This document shows, in pieces, positions 1-6,779 of a DNA stretch of 64,000 bases. Source of the DNA: Polyangiaceae bacterium. Lineage in GTDB: Bacteria > Myxococcota_A > Polyangia > Polyangiales > Polyangiaceae. The translations under genes and the position numbers were made by a program. The first letter of the stretch is position 1. Each line of letters begins with the position of its first letter. The stretch lies in contig JAKLKA010000025.1 in NCBI GenBank assembly GCA_023150915.1, positions 1-64,000 on the forward strand, in the 5' to 3' direction. The notes beneath the pieces were generated by a model. That model was not told the DNA's origin and did not search any database. It saw nothing but the letters and a program-made list of their open reading frames with translations.

Positions 1-71
1 GGGGCGCGGGCTCGGGCGGGGCCGTGAGCTCGGGCGGGGCCGCGGGCTCGGGCGGGGCCGCGGGCTCAGGG
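1..71 (+). repeat. 18-bp tandem repeat coding a Gly/Ala/Ser linker
   Basis: About four copies of an 18-bp unit (ggggccgcgggctcgggc and variants) stand head to tail. They code for a hexapeptide rich in G, S and A. The unit is a multiple of three, so changes in copy number keep the frame. The following 120 bp continue as less regular GGAGGA-type repeats. Confidence 0.75.
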
Positions 72-1315
72 GGCGCCGCCGGTGTGGGTGCTGCGGGTGG
101 CGCAGGAGGCGCAGGCGGCGTGGGCGGTGCGGGGGGTGCGGGGGGTGCGGGGGGCGCAGGCGGCGCAGGCGGCGGGGGAGGGGGCGGGGGTTGCAGCAAT
201 GGCTTCACCGACTGCGGGGGGACCTGTGTCGACCTCCAGACGGAAATGAGCCATTGCGGCACGTGCGGAACCGTCTGCCCCGCGGGCGGGGCGCTGAGCT
301 TCCACGGTTACGGCAAGTGCGAGGCCGGAGCGTGCAAGATCACGTGCTCGGGTGCGTGGGCCAACTGCAACGGTGATGTGAAAGACGGCTGCGAGGCGAG
401 CCTTTCGGACTCGAACCACTGCGGGACGTGCAACCGTGTCTGCGACAGCGGGTGCAACAACGGCACCTGCCAGTGGACGAAGGTTGCCAGCACGGTCTCG
501 TCGCCGGGAGCCATCGCGCTCGACGCGACTCACGTGTATTTCTCAGCGTCCACTGGCATCTACAAGGTGGCCAAGAGCGGCGGGACGCCCACGCAGCTCG
601 CGAGCCTCCCCTCCCAGGCGGGCCCCGGCGACATCGCGGTGGACGCCTCGCGCGTCTACTTCGCCGATTCCACTGTCAGCGCCAGCGCCATCCGCTCGGT
701 GCCGATCGCCGGCGGTGGGATGACGACGCACGGCACGGCCGCGGTTTTCAAGCTCAAGTCCATCGCGATCTCGCCGACCCACGTGTTCTGGTCCACCGGT
801 TTCGATGGCACGGTGGAGTCGGTGCCCATCACCGGCGGGGCCAAGCAGACGTTGGCGAGCGGGCAGCAGTACACGGCCGGCCTCGCGTTCGCGGCGGGTG
901 CGCTGTACTTCGCTGAGGCCGCGTCGCCGGGCGGTCTCTGGAAGCACGACCTCGGCAGCGCCTCGGCGCCCGTGAAGCTCTCGAACCTTCCGCAAGCGAC
1001 GGAGCTCACCGTGGCGGGCGCGACGGTCTTCTTCGCCGCCGGCGGAGGCATCCAAGCGTTGCCCGTGGGCGGGGCACTGCGACCCAGCTCGCCAGCGCCA
1101 GCGGGGTGCTCGACATCGCCAGCGACGGCAAGCACGTCTACTGGAACGTCGACAACAACGGCACGAGCATCCCCCTTTACCGCGTGCCGGTGGGCGGCGG
1201 ACCGGTGTTCAACGTGGCGAGCTACCTCAAGTACCCGAGCCGGATCGCGGTCGACGACACCCACATCTACTGGACCGACACTACGCAGAACGACGTCAAG
1301 CGGGTGAGCAAGTAG
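1..1315 (+). CDS. Cys-rich, beta-propeller-like surface protein; 5'-partial and frameshifted
   Basis: The reading frame is already open at base 1, so the N-terminus (probably a lipoprotein signal) lies outside the window. What is visible is a Gly/Ala/Ser-rich linker (to about 190), then two Cys-rich modules of the CGTCGxxC type (about 195-470), then repeated blocks of the form 'ALDATHVYF' / 'DGKHVYW' that resemble blades of a beta-propeller. The frame breaks near 1071-1075: the protein continues in another frame (ATQLASASGVLDIASDGKHVYW) and ends at the TAG at 1313-1315. One G missing from a G run would restore a continuous frame. The type is common among myxobacterial exported proteins; the function is unknown. 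The frameshift may be a sequencing error. Confidence 0.7.
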
Positions 1316-1429
1316 CGGGGGCGCGCGGCGCCAAGGGCCTCGTCAAGGCCATCACCCCAAGAGCCGCCGCACCTCTTTCCTGAGCAGTGCCGAGTCGCGA
1401 ACTGCCAGCTCCACGGCGCCGCCGGCCCG

Positions 1430-2521
1430 CTACCCGCCCCCCAAGAGCGCCGACCCCCCGAGCTCACCCGCGATGGTGATCAGGATCTCTCTTGGGTCGC
1501 TGCTCTTGAGCGCGGGCAACGCGGCGAGCGGAGTCTTCTTCGGCACCATGCCGCCGAGCGCACCGAGCGCGTGACGCGTCTGCCCTTCGCGGGCGGCGTA
1601 TTCGCGCTGGTAAGCGGTGAGCGCGTCGCCGAGCGCCGGCTCGCTGGCGATCTTGTCGCCCAGGGCGCCGACCCAGGGCGGGGGCGCGCCGACGGCGCGG
1701 TTCAGGAGCACGGCCGATGCGTGGAGCGATCGCTCGCGGAGCTGGCCGATCAGGTACGCGGCGTCGTCGAGGGAGCTGCCCGAGGGGCCGGTCACGACCA
1801 CGTAGCGCGTGCTGGGCAGCGCGATGCGGTGCTCCACGCGGCGCACCAGGTGCAGCCACTTCTCGCGCACCGGCATGAACTCCGAGAACAGCGCGGCGAT
1901 GTCGCGGATGGCGACCGCGCCGACCAGGTTCGAGACCAGGTGGGCGACGCGCTTCTTGCCCCAGGCGAGCAGGCCGCGCTCGTCGGGGCGGTCGTCCAGG
2001 GTCGAGCCGGCGAGCTTGGCCAGGCCCACCATCCATTCGAGGGTGCGCGCCTCGAGCATGCGGCCGAGGCGCGCGGGATAATCGAGGAACTCCAGCGCGT
2101 GGCGCGAGGGCGCCGTGTCCAGCACCACCTCGTCGTAGCGGCCGGACTCGAGCTCGTGATCGATGAAGGCCACGCTGATCAGCTCGTGGACGCCGGCCAG
2201 GGCGTTGGAGAGCTCGCGGTACATCCCGTTTTCGAACACGCGGGTGCGCGCGGCGGGGTCGTCGAACAGCCAGCTGACGAACAGGTCCACCGATTTGTGG
2301 GCGTCGGGCATGCGCGCCCAGAGATGCGCGCCGTCGATCTGCACCGGGCAGGCCTCGATGCCGATCTGCACCCCGAGCGCGTCGGCCAGGCGACGCGCCG
2401 GGTCCACCGTGACCACCAGCGTGCGCCGGCCGGCGCGGGCGAAGGCCAGCGCGAGCGCCGCCGACGTGGTCGTCTTGCCGACGCCGCCGCCCCCGACCAC
2501 CACCGTGAGCGCGGCGCTCAT
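1430..2521 (-). CDS. ArsA/Get3-family ATPase (subunit B of a pair)
   Basis: Predicted 363-residue soluble P-loop ATPase of the ArsA/Get3 branch. The deviant Walker A motif GGGGVGKT is at about residues 10-17 and is followed by TVDPARRL and, further on, VLDTAPSRHALEFLDYP, the usual ArsA switch region. The ATG at 2521 is chosen because GGGAG lies 7 bases upstream and the P-loop then sits at the expected distance. Actinobacteria carry a comparable adjacent pair (Rv3679/Rv3680 in M. tuberculosis); here the partner is at 3545-4405 and a toxin-antitoxin pair lies between them. No ArsB, ArsD or ArsR gene is nearby, so arsenite export is unlikely. A further 25 codons stay open in frame after the TAG, but the protein already ends like its relatives. 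Confidence 0.88.
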   Translation of the reverse strand: MSAALTVVVGGGGVGKTTTSAALALAFARAGRRTLVVTVDPARRLADALGVQIGIEACPVQIDGAHLWARMPDAHKSVDLFVSWLFDDPAARTRVFENGMYRELSNALAGVHELISVAFIDHELESGRYDEVVLDTAPSRHALEFLDYPARLGRMLEARTLEWMVGLAKLAGSTLDDRPDERGLLAWGKKRVAHLVSNLVGAVAIRDIAALFSEFMPVREKWLHLVRRVEHRIALPSTRYVVVTGPSGSSLDDAAYLIGQLRERSLHASAVLLNRAVGAPPPWVGALGDKIASEPALGDALTAYQREYAAREGQTRHALGALGGMVPKKTPLAALPALKSSDPREILITIAGELGGSALLGGG

Positions 2522-2699
2522 GCGGGCGCTCCCAGGAAGCGGGAAGCGGTCTTGGTAGAAATCGCGTTCGGGACCCGGCTCACCAGAAGCTCTCCTACGA
2601 CCGCTGGGCCGCCGGGGAAAGCAGGAACGTCGGTTGTCGGTCTGGCGGGCGGGGGAGGGCGCGCGCTCAGGCACGGGCGGCGTGGTAGGATCCACGGCG

Positions 2700-3098
2700 T
2701 TGAGCTCGCTGACTGCCGCGATCGAGTCGACCCTCAGCCGGTGGGACTGCGTCCGTGCGGCTTGGCTCTTCGGGTCCACTGCCGACGGGAGCAGCGGCCC
2801 CCTCTCGGATGTCGACGTCGCAGTGCTCGGCTGCGCAGAGCTCTCGCTCGACCGCTTGGCGCTGCTAGCGGCCGAGCTCGAGCGCGACTGTGGCCGGCCG
2901 GTGGACGTCGTCGTGGTCGAGCGCTCTTCTCCCGTGCTCGCGTTCGAGATCCTCTCGCGCGGCGTCCGCCTTTCGAGTCGCGATCCCGGTGCGGCTGACG
3001 AGTGGGAAGATCGGGCGCTGCGCCGCTATCTCGGGACGCAGGCGCTGCGCCGCATCGTCTACGAAGACGTCCGCGCGGACTTGTCGGAGAAGCAATGA
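2700..3098 (+). CDS. mntA: MntA-like nucleotidyltransferase antitoxin
   Basis: About 132 residues. Minimal nucleotidyltransferase fold with the motif GS-x10-DxD (GS at 25-26, DVD at 37-39) and a later acidic strand, VDVVVVE. In studied HepT-MntA pairs this enzyme adds AMP to a tyrosine of the HEPN toxin and so neutralises it; that role is inferred here from the motif and the partner. The TTG at 2700 is preferred because AGGA lies about 10 bases upstream and the strand pattern starts normally; a TTG at 2634 is the alternative. Its TGA overlaps the ATG of the next gene (ATGA), which suggests translational coupling. Confidence 0.85.
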   Translation: MSSLTAAIESTLSRWDCVRAAWLFGSTADGSSGPLSDVDVAVLGCAELSLDRLALLAAELERDCGRPVDVVVVERSSPVLAFEILSRGVRLSSRDPGAADEWEDRALRRYLGTQALRRIVYEDVRADLSEKQ

Positions 3099-3526
3099 AC
3101 CTGCGCGCCGATGTCGTCCGCGAACGGCTGGCGCTGGTGCGCCGCAACGTGGCCGAGCTCGAGCGCTTGGCCGCGCTCGGCCGCCCGGCGTTTGCCGCGA
3201 ACCTACGAGAGCAGTGGGCTGCAGCCTACGGGTTGCAGACTGCCGTGCAGGCCCTGCTCGACGCGGGGGCGCACGTCTTGTCGGGCCACTTCAAGGACGC
3301 TCCGCGCGACTACGGAGAGATCATCCCGCAGCTCGCGGCGCGTGGCGTGATTGCAGCGGAGCTCGCGGCGCGGTTGGCCGGCATCTCCGGCTTCCGCAAC
3401 ATTCTGGTGCACGAGTACGGAGCAGTGGACTTCGCGCTGGTCTTCGACAAGCTCGCGGATCTCGGGGACCTCGAAGCCTTGGGCGGTGCCATCGAGCGCT
3501 GGCTCGCCAGCGCGGCCGCGCGCTGA
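3095..3526 (+). CDS. hepT: HepT-like HEPN toxin (DUF86)
   Basis: 143 residues, mostly helical, of the HEPN/DUF86 family. The RNase/AMPylation motif R-x4-H-x-Y is present as RNILVHEY (R101, H106, Y108). In HepT proteins R and H form the RNase site at the dimer interface, and the tyrosine is the residue modified by MntA. The start is fixed by the ATGA overlap with mntA. The gene converges on the ArsA-like gene at 3545 with 18 bp between stops. All key residues are intact, so the module looks active. Confidence 0.88.
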   Translation: MNLRADVVRERLALVRRNVAELERLAALGRPAFAANLREQWAAAYGLQTAVQALLDAGAHVLSGHFKDAPRDYGEIIPQLAARGVIAAELAARLAGISGFRNILVHEYGAVDFALVFDKLADLGDLEALGGAIERWLASAAAR

Positions 3527-3544
3527 CCTGCTGGTGAGCGACGC

Positions 3545-4405
3545 TCAGCCGCTGGCTCCCAAGAACCGACCCAGCTCACGGGCCGAGGGGTCCCGGAACA
3601 GCTCCGGGATCTCGACGATCCGCGCGGTGCTGACGCCGTCCAGCGCGGTCAGCGCCAAGAGCGCGTCGGCGCCCAGCTCGGCGTCTTCCGACAGGGCGTG
3701 GGCCAGGGCAGCAAAGGCGGGGTCGCGGGAGGCGGCGGCCCGTGCGTGATCCAGCTCGTTCGGTGCGGGCTTGCGCGGCACGCGGTTCACCACCACCAGA
3801 TCCGGCGGCCGACCGAGCTCGTGGTTCAGGCGCAGCACCAGCTCGCGTGTCTCGGAGGCGACCACCGGCTCGGCCGTCGAGACCACGACCAGACCGCTGC
3901 AATCGGCCGGCAAAATCTCTTCTTGGATGGCGCGGCACATCTTCGCGGCTGGGCCGATCTTCAGAAAACGCTCGGCGGCTGCGGGGACGCGCAGCCAGTC
4001 CACGGCGTGACCGGTCGCCGGCAGATCGACGAACACGCGGGCGCGCGGGCTCTCGGTTCGCAGCGAGCGCAGGCGATCGAGCGACACCAGCTCGCGCACC
4101 GCCGGGACCGCCTGCACCACCTTCTTCAGCGTGCGCTGCTTGACCACCAGCTTGCCGAGCAGCCGGCTGCCGAGCATCGACGCGATGGCGTGGGCGAGGG
4201 CCTCGAGGTACTCGATGACCAGGGGAGTGACGCCGTCGGCCTCCGCGCCCAGCGCGCGCGTGGCGCCCGCGGCGTCTTCGAACTCGACCAAGATGGCCTG
4301 CCCGCCGCGATCGGCCTCGGCGCGCGCGAGCGCCGCCGCCACGCTGCTCTTGCCCACGCCACCTTTGCCCGTGACGAAGACGACGGGTTGCCGCAACTCT
4401 CGCAC
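3545..4405 (-). CDS. ArsA/Get3-family ATPase (subunit A of a pair)
   Basis: 286 residues. The N-terminal deviant Walker A motif GKGGVGKS is at residues 13-20. A VDLPATGHAVDWLRVP segment matches the ArsA/Get3 family, and later VVVSTAEP and VVVNRVP strands complete the P-loop fold. The GTG at 4405 places the P-loop where relatives have it. It is shorter than the partner at 1430-2521, as is usual for such unequal pairs, and may form a heterodimer with it. Cargo is unknown; membrane-protein targeting or metabolic regulation are the roles proposed for relatives. Confidence 0.87.
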   Translation of the reverse strand: MRELRQPVVFVTGKGGVGKSSVAAALARAEADRGGQAILVEFEDAAGATRALGAEADGVTPLVIEYLEALAHAIASMLGSRLLGKLVVKQRTLKKVVQAVPAVRELVSLDRLRSLRTESPRARVFVDLPATGHAVDWLRVPAAAERFLKIGPAAKMCRAIQEEILPADCSGLVVVSTAEPVVASETRELVLRLNHELGRPPDLVVVNRVPRKPAPNELDHARAAASRDPAFAALAHALSEDAELGADALLALTALDGVSTARIVEIPELFRDPSARELGRFLGASG

Positions 4406-4510
4406 CGCCCGCCTTTTTACGGGCTCTCTGCCAGCGAGCCAACAGGATAGCGCAGCCGGTACCCGGAATCCCGGGGGCTCGCAGCACTTTGACTACGCTG
4501 GCCCGAGCGG

Positions 4511-4757
4511 TCAGCGCTGGGAGAACGGGTTCACGAGGCGCACCCTGCCGTAGTGACGGCCCTCCTGGAAGTCCTCGGAGCGCAGCGTCTCGAGTCCGTA
4601 GTGTTCCGCGTACGCCCACATCTGCGCGTTGGGTGCTTCGCGGCCCGCGAGCGCGCGCGGATCCAGGTCCGCGCTTGCCTTTCCGTCGAGCCCGCTGCCG
4701 CTTGGTCGCGGCGTCGAACAGCGCCAGCTTTTCCGGGGTGCTCGGCGCGGGGGGCAC
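4511..4757 (-). pseudogene. Degraded PIN-domain (VapC-like) toxin fragment, frameshifted
   Basis: Read from the GTG at 4757, the frame gives VPPAPSTPEKLALFDAATKR. After a one-base shift near 4695-4700 it continues as GLDGKASADL and ends AEHYGLETLRSEDFQEGR...RVRLVNPFSQR, with TGA at 4513-4511. The 'LxSEDFQ...VRLVNPF' ending is typical of the C-terminus of PIN-domain toxins. The product would be about 82 residues, against 130-140 for a complete PIN toxin, and the first catalytic acids are missing. No antitoxin is visible beside it. The family assignment rests on the C-terminal motif alone. Confidence 0.5.
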
Positions 4758-4777
4758 CGTCCCCGGCCCGCTCCCCC

Positions 4778-5524
4778 TCAGCCCCGGATCGCCCAGCGGA
4801 CGCGCACCTCGACCGCGACGCTGCCGGTGCCGCGCTCGATGGGCATGCGCGCCACATCGGCGGACTCGAGGGTGACGGTGGTCGGCAGGGCCTCGCGCTG
4901 CGAGAGCTCTTCCACGGTGATGGGGCCAGCGAGCTTGATGCCGCTCAGCCGCGCCAGCTCCTCGGCGCGGCGACGGGCGTCGGCCACGGCGCGCTGCCGG
5001 GCGTCGTCGCGCAGCCGCGACGGGTCGTCGAAGCCGAAGCGGATGCCGTTCACGCGCGTGGCGTTGCCGCCGGCTCCGATGGCGTCGTCGATCAGGCTGC
5101 CAATCTGGTCCAGGTTACGCGCCTTCACCGTCACGCTGGTGGTCACGCTGTAGCCGGTGATCTTGTCGCGGCCCGCCACGTGGTCGTAGCGCGGCTGGAT
5201 GCTCAGGCTGGCGGTCTGGATGTCTTTCGCGGGCACTCCGTTCTTCTTCAGCGATGCGATGATGCGCTCGGCAGACCTGGCAGCGCCGGTGCGGGCAGCG
5301 CCCACGGTCGGGGCGTCGAATTCGACGCCGACGTCGAAGAACGCGACGTCGGGGGCGGCCTGAGCCTCGCCGCGCCCGGTCACGCTCACGCCCGAGGGGT
5401 CGGGCGAGTGAACCGAGACCTGCGGCGGCGCGGCAGGGGTTGTCGCGGGGGGCGCCGAGGTGGCGTTGCATCCGGCGAGAGCGGCGAACGAGACGGCGAG
5501 CGAACAAGCGATCAAGCGTTTCAT
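4778..5524 (-). CDS. SIMPL-domain (DUF541) lipoprotein
   Basis: 248 residues. The signal peptide MKRLIACSLAVSFAALAGC ends in a lipobox, predicting a lipid-anchored periplasmic protein. The remainder has the SIMPL/DUF541 pattern: VSVTGRGEAQAAPDVAFFDVGVE at the start, a central IQPRYDH region, and a final NATRVNGIRFGFDD...RRRAEELARLSGIKLAG segment. Relatives (BP26, YggE) are periplasmic or outer-membrane associated and linked to stress tolerance; no enzymatic role is known. GGAGG about 12 bases upstream supports the ATG at 5524. Confidence 0.88.
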   Translation of the reverse strand: MKRLIACSLAVSFAALAGCNATSAPPATTPAAPPQVSVHSPDPSGVSVTGRGEAQAAPDVAFFDVGVEFDAPTVGAARTGAARSAERIIASLKKNGVPAKDIQTASLSIQPRYDHVAGRDKITGYSVTTSVTVKARNLDQIGSLIDDAIGAGGNATRVNGIRFGFDDPSRLRDDARQRAVADARRRAEELARLSGIKLAGPITVEELSQREALPTTVTLESADVARMPIERGTGSVAVEVRVRWAIRG

Positions 5525-5700
5525 TTTTCTCAGATCCTCCAGTGAGAAGTCGTGGAGTGAGACGGCTCTCTTCCAGAAAGGATCTGTCTTCGCCGCGGCT
5601 TCGAAGCGCGCGTTTCGCCCGAGCAGATCTGGGCCCAGCCCAAACGCGCCGCAACACCGGGCGCTTACACCTGCCGGCGTTTCGCCGACGAACGGCCCCC

Positions 5701-5731
5701 TTGTGGTGCCCCCGGGGGCGTCGACTATGCT
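5701..5731 (+). promoter_or_regulatory. Candidate promoter with a 12-bp palindrome in its spacer
   Basis: TTGTGG (5701-5706) and TATGCT (5726-5731) resemble -35 and -10 boxes, 19 bases apart, upstream of the lipoprotein gene at 5755. The spacer holds a perfect 12-bp palindrome, GCCCCCGGGGGC (5708-5719), that could bind a repressor. This is a pattern match only. Confidence 0.3.
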
Positions 5732-5754
5732 GCGCGCTTCCGGAGGGTACATCG

Positions 5755-6111
5755 ATGAAGCAAACGTCTCGTTTTACGGTCGGGTTGGCGATGGGGGTGG
5801 TCGTGGTCGCTCTGCTCGCCTGCAAGAAGAAGGAAGAGTCGTCGAGCACGGGATCGACCAGCTCCGGCGCGAGCGGCGGGGACATCGGCGTGCCTGAGTG
5901 CGACGAGTACCTGACCAAATACGAGAAGTGCCTGAACGAGAAGGTGCCCGCCGTGGCGCGCCCCGCCATGCAAGACGCGTTCAAGAAGCAGCGCGAGACC
6001 TACAAGACCCTGGCCTCGAACCCCGCCACGAAGTCCGGTATGGCCACCGGCTGCAAGCAGGCACTCGAGACGGCGAAGACCGCGATGAGCAGCTACGGCT
6101 GCACCTGGTGA
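5755..6111 (+). CDS. Small lipoprotein of unknown function
   Basis: 118 residues with an N-terminal signal and lipobox (VVVVALLAC, lipidated Cys at 23), a Lys/Glu and Ser/Thr/Gly linker, then a compact domain with four cysteines (PECDEYLTKYEKC, GCKQALE, YGC). The spacing suggests two disulfides in a helical bundle, a pattern common in small myxobacterial lipoproteins. Start: ATG at 5755 with GGAGGG 8 bases upstream. It converges on the adenylate cyclase gene at 6119. No function can be assigned. Confidence 0.85.
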   Translation: MKQTSRFTVGLAMGVVVVALLACKKKEESSSTGSTSSGASGGDIGVPECDEYLTKYEKCLNEKVPAVARPAMQDAFKKQRETYKTLASNPATKSGMATGCKQALETAKTAMSSYGCTW

Positions 6112-6118
6112 GTCGCGC

Positions 6119-6733
6119 TCACTCCACCCGAAGGCGATAGTTCTGCTTCGAGCCGGTCACCTCGCCGATTGGCTCGAAGCGGAGCGTCGCGTCGGCGGCG
6201 AGCTCGGCGTGCAGCGCGGCGGTCACCAAGATCTCGCCGGCCTTGGCCGTGTCCTCGCCCAGCTTGCTTGCGGCGTTCACCTCTTGGCCCCAGACGTCTT
6301 CGTCGCCGATGCGCAGCACCCGGCCGTGCCCCAGGCCGATGCAGAGCAAGATCTGATCTTCGGGGCGGCGCCGCTGGTTCACCTGCGCGCACGCGCGCTG
6401 CATGGCGAGCGCGCAGTCCACCGCACGACGCGGCCGCCGGAAGAGCAGCAGCATGCTGTCGCCCTCGGTCTTGAGCAACAGCCCGTCGTAGTCGGCGATG
6501 ACCGGGGTGAGGAGGCGGGTATGGTCCCAGATCACTTGCAAGAAGTGCACGATGCCGAACTCTTCGACGTTGCGCGAGAACCCGGCCAGATCGGTGAACA
6601 TCACCGTCCACTCTTCGCCGAACAAGTCCCAGATCCGCTGATCGATGGCGGCGACGTCGGTGCCCGTCTCGGCCCGCTCCGCGATCATCTTCCAGAGGCG
6701 AATGGCGCTCCGCCCGAGATCCCGATCGTCCAT
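6119..6733 (-). CDS. Class III adenylate/guanylate cyclase domain protein
   Basis: 204 residues that are essentially one class III cyclase catalytic domain. TVMFTDLAGFS carries the first metal-binding aspartate (D48) and LLLKTEGDSMLLLF the second (D92). DEDVWGQEVNAASKLGE matches the transition-state region (N and following residues). No sensor or transmembrane segment is present, so it may be cytoplasmic or depend on a partner. Substrate (ATP or GTP) cannot be told reliably. The ATG at 6733 leaves 46 bp to the divergent gene at 6780; a longer start would overlap that gene's promoter. Confidence 0.85.
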   Translation of the reverse strand: MDDRDLGRSAIRLWKMIAERAETGTDVAAIDQRIWDLFGEEWTVMFTDLAGFSRNVEEFGIVHFLQVIWDHTRLLTPVIADYDGLLLKTEGDSMLLLFRRPRRAVDCALAMQRACAQVNQRRRPEDQILLCIGLGHGRVLRIGDEDVWGQEVNAASKLGEDTAKAGEILVTAALHAELAADATLRFEPIGEVTGSKQNYRLRVE

Positions 6734-6779
6734 CACGGCAGAATAGCTCAAGCCGCGCGACCGGCGTAGCCTGTGCCTC

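Noticed and set aside
1352-1432. In-frame 25-codon extension after the TAG of the ArsA-like gene (ends LLRKEVRRLLG)
   Set aside because: The protein already ends like its relatives before the TAG, and open stretches of this length are expected by chance at this GC content.
2522-3544. Mobile element carrying the toxin-antitoxin pair
   Set aside because: No transposase, integrase, terminal repeats or target duplication could be seen at the edges.
1430-4405. Arsenic resistance operon
   Set aside because: No arsB/acr3, arsC, arsD or arsR gene beside the two ArsA-like genes; the unequal pair resembles the Get3-like heterodimers instead.
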